Of a stretch of DNA of 5,040 nt, positions 1 through 5,040 are shown piece by piece. A program made the translations under genes and the position numbers. The DNA is from Pseudomonadota bacterium. GTDB taxonomy: Bacteria > Desulfobacterota > Desulfobacteria > Desulfobacterales > C00003060. The notes beneath the pieces were generated by a model. That model was not told the DNA's origin. It saw only the letters and a program-made list of their open reading frames with translations, and searched no databases. The stretch lies in the NCBI GenBank assembly GCA_015222985.1, contig JADFWI010000152.1, positions 1 through 5,040 of the forward strand, read 5' to 3'. The number at the start of each line of letters is the position of its first letter. Position 1 is the first letter of the stretch.

Positions 1-32
1 CCACACTAACTGGTAGATCACGGGGATGAGAG

Positions 33-446
33 ATGCAAGAACTTAGAATGATGTTGGTCGATGATGAGGAGAGGTTTCTTTCCACCACCAAGAGGTTGCT
101 TTCAAAGAAGGGCTATGAGGTCGTAACCGCAACGAGCGGGGCCGAGGCCCTGGATAAACTCAGAGATGAGGAGATCCACGTGGTCATACTGGACGTCAAA
201 ATGCCGGGTATGAGTGGTATTGCCACTTTAGAGGAGATTAGAAGGCGATTTCCCCTGGTCGAGGTGATCATGTTGACAGGGCACGCCACCATGGAATCTG
301 CCGTGGATGGCTTGAGGTCCGGGGCCACGGATTATTTGATGAAACCAACAGATATTGATGAAATTATCCAAAAAGCAGAGGAAGCCTTTTTGAAAAGGCA
401 AAGGCATGAAGAAAGGATTCGCATGGCTGAGACCCGGAAGTCGTGA
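33..446 (+). CDS. Stand-alone response-regulator receiver protein (CheY-like)
   Basis: A 137-residue protein that is almost entirely one receiver (REC) domain, residues about 4-121. Visible hallmarks are the acidic pocket D10-D11, the phospho-acceptor D54 in VVILDVKMPG, the switch T82 in IMLTGH, Y101, and the conserved K104 in the KP motif. It should accept a phosphoryl group from a histidine kinase in the cytoplasm. The last 16 residues are a short basic/acidic helix; no HTH, AAA+ or enzymatic output domain follows, so the output is probably protein-protein contact. The ATG at 33 is preferred because a GGGGA (22-26) sits 6 bases upstream; internal ATGs at 48 and 51 would cut into the first beta strand. 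The receiver is about half identical by hand alignment to that of the receiver-CBS protein at 3690. The cognate kinase may lie upstream of the window or be the sensor starting at 4685. Confidence 0.95.
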   Translation: MQELRMMLVDDEERFLSTTKRLLSKKGYEVVTATSGAEALDKLRDEEIHVVILDVKMPGMSGIATLEEIRRRFPLVEVIMLTGHATMESAVDGLRSGATDYLMKPTDIDEIIQKAEEAFLKRQRHEERIRMAETRKS

Positions 447-463
447 TGTCTCGGAGGGAAGTC

Positions 464-634
464 ATGGAATCCAGGATAAGAGGAAAGGGGGTGATATACC
501 GGCTTTGTGGAAAAACAGGAGTGACATGGGAAGGAGGAGCCACCACATTGGATGCGAAGCTCCCGAGTTCATTTTCAAGAGGAACGAGGAAAATAGTAAT
601 GAGTCAAACTATTCGTTATTTCAGACACACATGA
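464..634 (+). CDS. Doubtful 56-residue ORF in the gap before the transporter
   Basis: An ATG at 464 has a strong Shine-Dalgarno-like GGAGGG (453-458) 5 bases upstream and opens 56 codons ending at TGA 632-634, just before the transporter's ribosome-binding site. The frame also extends back to a GTG at 443 that overlaps the stop of the preceding receiver gene. Against coding: codon use (many AGA, AGG, ATA, GGA and A/T third positions) differs from the adjacent genes, there is no recognisable motif or membrane segment, and I recognise no family. It could be a leader peptide, a decayed gene, or chance. I list it mainly so the gap is documented; nothing else convincing (no clear sigma-70 or sigma-54 promoter, no T-tailed hairpin) was seen between 447 and 648. 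Confidence 0.15.
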   Translation: MESRIRGKGVIYRLCGKTGVTWEGGATTLDAKLPSSFSRGTRKIVMSQTIRYFRHT

Positions 635-648
635 GATGAGGTGGAATT

Positions 649-2547
649 ATGGCTGAAGAAGTAAGAAAAGTCGAATATGATCAAAAGGGATATCCGACGA
701 AAGAAACAAGAAAATTTCTAAGCGGCTATGACAAGTTTGTAAACTGGAAGCTTTTTATTTTTCCGGTGGTCCTTTTTATCATCATTTGTCTCTTGCCGGC
801 CCCAAACAGTATGAGAGACGTGGGCACGGAGTACAAGGTGGGCCCCAAGGCCGTAAAGGCCTATCTGTCCACAGAGTTGTTCGGGCAAAAAGGATCGGAA
901 CTGAACCAGTGGAAGCTTTTGACCACACAGATCATGGAGCGCAACATGCGCATGGGCGCCAATGCCAAGGAGCGGTTCTTGCAGCGGGACAAGAAATGGT
1001 GCAAGAAATACAAGATCTACGCGGATTCTGCCAACCTTAAGCTGGCGCATGCCTTTGTAGAACAACAGTTCACTGAGGAAAGATACACTGAGATTATGAA
1101 AGAGGCGCGCGCTGTGCGCACGGAGAAACTCAAATATGAGGATCTTAGCGGTAGCGACAAAAAAGCGGCAGACACTGGGACCAAGCACATCAAGGTAGCA
1201 ATTGCCATGATGGTCTTTGTGGTCTTGTGCTTTTTGACCGAGTGTATTCCGCTACCGGCAGTCGCCTTCTGCATCGGGCTTATCTTGATGTTCGGTGGGA
1301 TAGTGACCCGCAAGCAGGTGGCCATGCTCTACTGGTCTGACGCGTGCTGGTTTATCATGGGAAGCCTCATGTTTGCGGCAGCCTTTGTGAGAACCGGCGT
1401 GGACAAGCGCATCTGCCTCATTATGTTTAACAAACTGGCGGTGCCCCATGTAAGGTGGATACTATTGGTGATGTTCGTCATTATTGCACCCTGTGCGTCC
1501 TTTATATCCGACCATGCACTGGCCGCCATGTTTCTTCCCATCGGGATCTTGCTCTACCAGAATTCTTTGACAAAGGAAACCCCGTCTGATCCGGAGCTTG
1601 CCAAGATGCTCATGATCGGCATTGCCATGGCGTGTAACATCGGGGGCTCAGGAGCGCCGTCCGGCGGAGCCAGAAACGTGATCATGATGACCTACCTGGA
1701 AGATATGTTCGGCTTTGACATGGGCTACTTCCAGTGGACAACCTATTGCATGCCCTTTGTCATTGTCATGATACCGGTCACCTGGTTTATGGTCACTATT
1801 CGCTTCAAACCGAAAATCACGGACCTTGGCCCGGCCATGAGGCATCTGAGTGGCGAGATAAGCAAGATGGGGGGCTGGAACAAACACCAGATTGCCGCCG
1901 TCATCATATTTCTGGTGATGCTGTGGGGCTGGTTTACTGAAAAGATCTTCTTTAACCTTGGATGGTACCCGATCCGGTGCGGCATCGGGACCATTGCCGT
2001 GGCAGGCGCGGTGGCGTATCTGCTGGCAGGCGTGTGCACCTGGCGAGATTATCACACAAAGGTTGACTGGGGCGTGGTCTGGCTGTATGCTGGTGCCATC
2101 ATCTTTGGCCGGTCGCTCGATTCCACAGGAGCTGCCTACTGGCTTGCGCGGAGTGTTCTCGACGCCCTGGCTCCGCTAGGCATGGACCATGGCGTTCCGC
2201 TCATGCTCGTAAACAACGGGCTCACGGCTGTTCTCACCAACCTGATGGCAGACGGGCCGGCCGCGGCCGCGGTGGGGCCGATCTCGCTCAACATGGCGGG
2301 CATTGTTCACCCGGGGACCAGTTTTCTCCCCTTTATTACCATGAGCACGGCAATGGCTTCATCTTTTGCCTACTTACTCATTATCGGCACGCCACCTAAC
2401 GCGATCGTTTACGCCAGCGGGTACCTGGAGCCCAAGGACTACCTCAGGGTCGGCATCCCCATGTGGTTTGTCGCTAACATCGTAATTATTGCAACAGTTG
2501 CGATTTATTGGAATTTTAGGGGTTGGACCGGTCTTGCGGGATACTGA
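649..2547 (+). CDS. SLC13/DASS-family anion symporter, divergent, with extra extracytoplasmic segment
   Basis: A 632-residue inner-membrane transporter of the divalent anion:Na+ symporter family (SLC13, CitT/NadC/VcINDY type), which takes up sulfate or di/tricarboxylates. Family signs: TEC-IPLPAVAF after the second helix (about 197-207), a first-half loop IGGSGAPSGGARN (331-343), a second-half loop IGTPPN (579-584), and about a dozen hydrophobic segments (roughly 33-51, 181-220, 231-250, 268-304, 320-348, 365-385, 413-432, 442-463, 473-493, 515-590, 603-623). Oddities: the SNT cation/substrate motifs read S287-D288-H289 and A534-D535-G536; the first loop has R342 where Pro is usual; and about 130 charged residues (51-180) separate helix 1 from helix 2, where most members have a short loop. 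The basic N-terminus suggests that this segment is outside the cytoplasm. The start at 649 has GAGGTGG (638-644) upstream. Substrate is not assignable; sulfate is plausible if the host reduces sulfate. It is the first gene of a tight cluster running to 4589. Confidence 0.9.
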   Translation: MAEEVRKVEYDQKGYPTKETRKFLSGYDKFVNWKLFIFPVVLFIIICLLPAPNSMRDVGTEYKVGPKAVKAYLSTELFGQKGSELNQWKLLTTQIMERNMRMGANAKERFLQRDKKWCKKYKIYADSANLKLAHAFVEQQFTEERYTEIMKEARAVRTEKLKYEDLSGSDKKAADTGTKHIKVAIAMMVFVVLCFLTECIPLPAVAFCIGLILMFGGIVTRKQVAMLYWSDACWFIMGSLMFAAAFVRTGVDKRICLIMFNKLAVPHVRWILLVMFVIIAPCASFISDHALAAMFLPIGILLYQNSLTKETPSDPELAKMLMIGIAMACNIGGSGAPSGGARNVIMMTYLEDMFGFDMGYFQWTTYCMPFVIVMIPVTWFMVTIRFKPKITDLGPAMRHLSGEISKMGGWNKHQIAAVIIFLVMLWGWFTEKIFFNLGWYPIRCGIGTIAVAGAVAYLLAGVCTWRDYHTKVDWGVVWLYAGAIIFGRSLDSTGAAYWLARSVLDALAPLGMDHGVPLMLVNNGLTAVLTNLMADGPAAAAVGPISLNMAGIVHPGTSFLPFITMSTAMASSFAYLLIIGTPPNAIVYASGYLEPKDYLRVGIPMWFVANIVIIATVAIYWNFRGWTGLAGY

Positions 2548-2569
2548 TGCAATGCGTGCAATAAGCTTG

Positions 2570-2594
2570 TGCCTGCCAAGACAGGCAGAGGAGA
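2570..2594 (+). promoter_or_regulatory. Hairpin abutting the Shine-Dalgarno of the 45-residue gene
   Basis: TGCCTG (2570-2575) and CAGGCA (2582-2587) form a perfect 6-bp inverted repeat with a 6-base loop. The right arm is followed immediately by GAGGAGA (2588-2594), the ribosome-binding site for the ATG at 2603 (8-base spacing). There is no T tract, so it is not a typical terminator. It could tune translation of the small gene or protect or process the transcript after the transporter gene. The stem is short and may be chance. Confidence 0.4.
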
Positions 2595-2602
2595 TTGAGA
2601 AA

Positions 2603-2740
2603 ATGAAAAAACACATCAATTTCAAACAGGAACAATGGATCACCCGGTTTGACAAGATGACGGAGCGCACCATATTTTTTTATGCAACCGTGATCATGCT
2701 GGTAGTTGGGGTCGTTTACAAGTTCCAGGCATTATGGTAA
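2603..2740 (+). CDS. Small single-pass membrane protein, 45 residues
   Basis: An unrecognised 45-residue protein. Residues 1-23 are polar and charged (MKKHINFKQEQW, then RFDKMTER), residues about 24-41 are one hydrophobic helix (TIFFYATVIMLVVGVVY), and the tail is KFQALW. The basic N-terminus predicts the N-terminus inside the cytoplasm. ATG 2603 is chosen over earlier in-frame starts (the frame opens back to 2489, inside the transporter gene) because GAGGAGA at 2588-2594 is perfectly spaced and because translation upstream of this Met is just the transporter read out of frame. It lies 55 bases after the transporter stop and 36 bases before the next gene. Size, topology and position resemble small accessory subunits of transporters, but no family match is recognised; a role as a transporter partner is inference. 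Confidence 0.75.
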   Translation: MKKHINFKQEQWITRFDKMTERTIFFYATVIMLVVGVVYKFQALW

Positions 2741-2776
2741 TGGATTTTCACAACAGAGAAAAAGGAGAGTAAGGCC

Positions 2777-3088
2777 ATGCAGGAGATCATAGATGCCTAC
2801 GGGTCTGCATTCACAGGCTACATTCCGCTCTTTCTTGCCCTTATCTTTGTGCTTTGGTTTCTTGAGAAAAAGCTTAAGCCAAGGGCCTGGAAGTTTACGG
2901 TGGGATCGGTTTTGATGGCTGCGGGAATCTTTTTCCTGATAAATGGCCTGCGCCAGGGGCGCATCGTGGGCATCCTGACCTCGGTCCTGTTGCTCATAGT
3001 AGGGGCAAGATCCCTTGCCATTAGCGCAAGGATGACGGCTCAGATGAAAGAGGACAAACGCAAGATGGCAACAGAAGGAAATGAGTAA
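2777..3088 (+). CDS. Small membrane protein with three predicted helices, 103 residues
   Basis: Unrecognised protein. Hydrophobic segments lie at about 14-29 (YIPLFLALIFVLWFL), 39-58 and 62-83, joined by short basic loops (EKKLKPR, RQGR), and a charged tail of about 20 residues (MKEDKRKMATEGNE) follows. The positive-inside rule does not settle the topology, since both loops are basic; the charged C-terminal tail is probably cytoplasmic. The start is supported by AGGAG (2763-2767) 9 bases upstream. Its last 8 bases overlap the start of the Yip1-like gene, which suggests translational coupling. No catalytic motif is visible. The position within the cluster suggests it works with the transporter or the Yip1-like protein, by inference only. 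Confidence 0.82.
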   Translation: MQEIIDAYGSAFTGYIPLFLALIFVLWFLEKKLKPRAWKFTVGSVLMAAGIFFLINGLRQGRIVGILTSVLLLIVGARSLAISARMTAQMKEDKRKMATEGNE

Positions 3089-3671
3089 AAGGATGAAGGG
3101 CCATACTCGCAAGGAGCGTAAGCAAGACCTTGGATATGATCTCGATCCGGAACATGTCTTTATTAGCTTTTTCCGGGTCATGAACGATCTCCTGATGCGC
3201 CCCAAGGCCTTTTTTGAGGGTATGCCGGCCTCCGGGGGGTATCGTTCCCCAGTGCTTTTCCTTCTTCTGTGCAGCATCGTGTTTACTGTCGGCAGCAGTA
3301 CCTATCTTGCCGGCCGAACATGGCTTCTGGCCTTGATATTTTTTGCCAACAGTATGGCAATGCCCTTTTTCACGGCATTTGTCCTCCATATTGTGGTGGG
3401 GATGTTCTTCGGGAGGCGAAGTTATGAAACCATGTTTCGGATAGGCGCCTATGCCAGCATTACACAGCTTGCGGCCTGGATCCCGTTCTTTGGATATCTG
3501 ACAGAACCCTGGAGGTTCTTTCTTATCGGGGCCGGCCTGGTGAAGGCATGCGGTCTTAAGTGGCGTCACGCCCTGGTATCTGTTGTGATAACCTTTGTTG
3601 TGATGTTGTTATTCATATGGTCGCTTCAACCGGTTATGTTCTATTTCAGATCAATGATAACGTCGTTTTAA
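3081..3671 (+). CDS. Yip1-domain-like integral membrane protein
   Basis: A 196-residue protein. A polar, basic N-terminus (1-25) is followed by an amphipathic stretch with RPKAFFEGMPASGGYRSP (40-57) and then about five hydrophobic segments (57-75, 81-110, 121-140, 145-158, 163-186). The layout P-x-x-F-F-x-x-M...GG...P before helix 1, and R-x-x-A-Y-A-S...IP-x-x-G before the later helices (R120, Y124-A-S, I134-P-F-F-G), is typical of the bacterial Yip1 family (PF04893), whose biochemical role is largely unknown. The start overlaps the previous stop by 8 bases with only a weak AAGGA just upstream, consistent with coupled translation; an alternative ATG at 3093 would lose four residues. Family assignment is by pattern recognition and is moderately secure; involvement in transport is inferred from neighbours. 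Confidence 0.78.
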   Translation: MSKRMKGHTRKERKQDLGYDLDPEHVFISFFRVMNDLLMRPKAFFEGMPASGGYRSPVLFLLLCSIVFTVGSSTYLAGRTWLLALIFFANSMAMPFFTAFVLHIVVGMFFGRRSYETMFRIGAYASITQLAAWIPFFGYLTEPWRFFLIGAGLVKACGLKWRHALVSVVITFVVMLLFIWSLQPVMFYFRSMITSF

Positions 3672-3689
3672 TATGTGGAGGTATAGACA

Positions 3690-4589
3690 ATGAAAGACAA
3701 GATAAAAGTACTGATGGTTGATGACGAGGAGCAGTTCCGCGCTACAACCAAAAAAATCCTGGACAAAAGAGGATTCAACACGATTGTTGCCGAAAGCGGC
3801 GAGGAAGCTATCGACAAGATCAAGGAGAATCCGGACGTGGTCATACTCGACATCAAGATGCCCGGTATTGACGGCCACGAGGCCCTAAAGGAGATCAAGA
3901 AGCTCTCCCCCGGCCTTCCGGTGATCATGCTTACCGGCCATGGAGCGATGCCTTCTGCCAAGGAGGCCTTGGCTACGGGGGCCTTTGATTATCTTGCAAA
4001 GCCGTGCGATATCGACATTCTAGCGGGCAAGATAACCGATGCCTTTCAGCAGAAAGAGGAGAAAGTCCCTGTAGAGAAAAAGGTCGGGGACGTGATGGTT
4101 CCGCTTGAAAGCTATAGCACGATAAAAGAGGACCAGACCGTCAAAGACGCCATTCTTGAGTTGAAACACGCGTTTTCGGCAATGGTAACGACCAGCCGGA
4201 TCATGGAAACCTCGCACCGCTCTATCTTGGTCTTTGACGACAAGGGCAAGGTAAGGGGGATTCTGACCCTTGCCGACATGCTCGTAGGGCTCCAGCCTGC
4301 CTACTTGAGAGGGCCCAAGATCTCAATGGCAGATACTATGGAGTATTCGACCATGTTCTGGACAGGGATGTTCAGCAGGCAGGTTCAGGATCTGGCCAAG
4401 ATGAAGATCAAGCAGATCATGTCTCCTGCGCCACCCACTATCGATTATAATGATAACCTCATGGAAGCCGCTCATAAGATGCTGGAAAACAAGGTCGGGC
4501 GTCTGGCTGTCATGAGAGGGGGAGAAGTGGCCGGTGTGATCCGGGAGCAGGATCTGTTCTTTGAAGTGGAAAAGCTGGTGAAAGGGTAG
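3690..4589 (+). CDS. Response regulator: receiver domain fused to a CBS-domain pair
   Basis: A 299-residue cytoplasmic protein. The receiver (about 4-121) shows acidic residues D11-D12, phospho-acceptor D54 in VVILDIKMPG, T82 in IMLTGH, Y101 and K104. A short charged linker follows, then CBS1 (about 133-200, starting VGDVMVP) and CBS2 (about 239-292, starting KIKQIMSP). CBS1 ends with G190-I-L-T193-L-A-D196, matching the G-x-x-T-x-x-D pattern that contacts ribose in adenylate-binding CBS pairs; CBS2 has R285 at the Thr position (G282-V-I-R-E-Q-D288). CBS1 contains extra residues (about 161-174) and the CBS1-CBS2 linker is long (about 201-238). The start has GTGGAGGT (3675-3682) upstream. It begins 18 bases after the Yip1-like gene, so it is probably cotranscribed with the transporter. 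There is no DNA-binding domain. Expected behaviour: phosphorylation plus possible nucleotide sensing controls a partner protein; which partner is unknown. Confidence 0.93.
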   Translation: MKDKIKVLMVDDEEQFRATTKKILDKRGFNTIVAESGEEAIDKIKENPDVVILDIKMPGIDGHEALKEIKKLSPGLPVIMLTGHGAMPSAKEALATGAFDYLAKPCDIDILAGKITDAFQQKEEKVPVEKKVGDVMVPLESYSTIKEDQTVKDAILELKHAFSAMVTTSRIMETSHRSILVFDDKGKVRGILTLADMLVGLQPAYLRGPKISMADTMEYSTMFWTGMFSRQVQDLAKMKIKQIMSPAPPTIDYNDNLMEAAHKMLENKVGRLAVMRGGEVAGVIREQDLFFEVEKLVKG

Positions 4590-4634
4590 ATGTAGCCTTT
4601 TGTCAGCGAATTTCTCGAGAGGACAAACAGACGA

Positions 4635-4669
4635 GGTCAGCCCTTGATGTTCCAAGTCAAGGGCTGACC
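4635..4669. repeat. Perfect 13-bp inverted repeat (REP-like palindrome or attenuator hairpin)
   Basis: GGTCAGCCCTTGA (4635-4647) and TCAAGGGCTGACC (4657-4669) are exact reverse complements separated by 9 bases. The right arm ends 4 bases before the GGGGA ribosome-binding site (4674-4678) of the gene starting at 4685. No T run follows on the + strand, so a standard intrinsic terminator is not supported. From memory, the sequence (GGTCAG...CTTGA / TCAAG...CTGACC) resembles dispersed palindromes associated with REP transposases in some proteobacteria; it could equally be a 5' leader hairpin. The inverted repeat itself is certain, its nature is not. Confidence 0.85.
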
Positions 4670-4684
4670 CGCTGGGGAATCACA

Positions 4685-5040
4685 ATGCAGAAGTACTACA
4701 AGGCAATGAAAAGGATGATTCTCTCCAGTGTGGCGCTGGTGTTTCTCATCCCGTTTATCTTGACCATAGGCATTGGCTATTACTATTTCGCGAATTCCTT
4801 GAAGGCAAGCACCATTTCCAGCATAAAGCGAATCGTCCATGACCACGGTCTTATGATCGAGTCTTTTCTGTTTGAGCGGCGTGCCGATCTGGAATATGCG
4901 ATTGCTTCAAACAGGTTCGAGGATGTTCGTCAACCTGAAGAACTTCGCAGGATTTTCTATCTCTTGCAAAGGGAATCGAGCGCATTTGTGGATCTTGGGG
5001 TTTTTAACGAAGCCGGCGTTCATGTGGCATATCACGGGCC
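4685..5040 (+). CDS. Membrane sensor protein, probable Cache-type histidine kinase, N-terminal part only
   Basis: An open frame from ATG 4685 to the window edge (118 complete codons). A short basic cytoplasmic N-terminus (MQKYYKAMKR) leads into one transmembrane helix (about 11-36, MILSSVALVFLIPFILTIGI then GYYYF). An extracytoplasmic region then begins with a long helix (about 37-75) and a segment ending FVDLGVFNEAGVHVAYHGP. The F-x-D-L-x-V-F-N-x-x-G-x-x-x-A-Y-x-G-P pattern is typical of the first lobe of Cache sensor domains in two-component kinases. The start is supported by GGGGA (4674-4678) 6 bases upstream. Kinase catalytic domains would lie past the window, so a chemoreceptor or diguanylate cyclase remains possible; the neighbouring receiver genes favour a histidine kinase. 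It may phosphorylate one or both receivers here. Confidence 0.8.
   Translation, partial: MQKYYKAMKRMILSSVALVFLIPFILTIGIGYYYFANSLKASTISSIKRIVHDHGLMIESFLFERRADLEYAIASNRFEDVRQPEELRRIFYLLQRESSAFVDLGVFNEAGVHVAYHG

Noticed and set aside
1..32. Tail of an upstream coding sequence
   Set aside because: All three + frames hit a stop (7-9, 14-16, 27-29), so an upstream gene may end here, but 32 bases cannot show which frame is real or what it encodes.
447..648. Sigma-54 or sigma-70 promoter upstream of the transporter
   Set aside because: I found no TGGCAC-N5-TTGC type match and no -35/-10 pair with acceptable spacing and identity; AT-rich bases around 571-600 are only suggestive.
718..1188. Long open frame on the minus strand inside the transporter gene (156 codons)
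   Set aside because: It lies entirely antisense to a well-supported SLC13 coding region, has no family-like motif and no sensible ribosome-binding site; it is a by-product of the + strand codon pattern.
2548..2562. Direct repeat TGCAAT-GCG-TGCAAT just after the transporter stop
   Set aside because: Two 6-base copies are too short to separate from chance and do not match a known operator.
2732..3569. Overlapping minus-strand open frames (181 and 182 codons) across the two small membrane genes
   Set aside because: The translations are Lys/His/Arg/Ser-rich with no domain pattern, whereas the + strand frames give clean membrane helices, Shine-Dalgarno sequences and tight operon spacing.
4599..4627. 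Inverted repeat TTTGTC/GACAAA enclosing the palindrome TCTCGAGA
   Set aside because: Six-base arms with a 17-base loop are weak; the nested 8-base palindrome alone is expected by chance at this scale.
4635..4669. Rho-independent terminator after the receiver-CBS gene
   Set aside because: The stem is strong, but the bases after it (CGCTGGGGAATCACA) contain no T run; on the minus strand the following bases are only mildly T-rich.

Overview
The window reads as a compact, single-strand (+) bacterial gene cluster built around a divergent SLC13/DASS-type anion transporter. Domain style (stand-alone and CBS-fused receivers, a Cache-like sensor kinase, an SLC13 permease with small membrane neighbours) and moderate base composition suggest a Desulfobacterota (deltaproteobacterial) anaerobe, possibly a sulfate reducer. 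This is inference: no 16S or marker gene is present.

Layout. A stand-alone receiver protein (33-446) is followed by a 202-base gap with no convincing gene or promoter. The transporter follows (649-2547). Behind it lie a 45-residue single-helix protein (2603-2740), a 103-residue three-helix protein (2777-3088), a Yip1-like membrane protein overlapping it by 8 bases (3081-3671), and a receiver fused to a CBS pair (3690-4589). A 95-base gap containing a perfect 13-bp inverted repeat (4635-4669) separates this from the start of a membrane sensor, probably a histidine kinase, which runs off the window (4685-5040).

Working together. The block 649-4589 is tightly spaced and each gene has a Shine-Dalgarno-like sequence, so it is probably one transcription unit encoding a transporter, three small membrane proteins that could assemble with or regulate it, and a cytoplasmic receiver-CBS protein. 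Neither receiver protein carries a DNA-binding domain, so control by protein-protein contact (on the transporter or on a kinase) is more likely than direct transcriptional control. The CBS pair could add adenine-nucleotide sensing.

Most notable points: the transporter has Asp in place of the family's Asn in both half-repeat SNT motifs and an Arg in the first G-[ST]-P-P-N loop; it carries an extra ~130-residue charged segment between its first two helices; and it is bracketed by two receivers that are about half identical. Substrate and coupling ion cannot be assigned from sequence alone.
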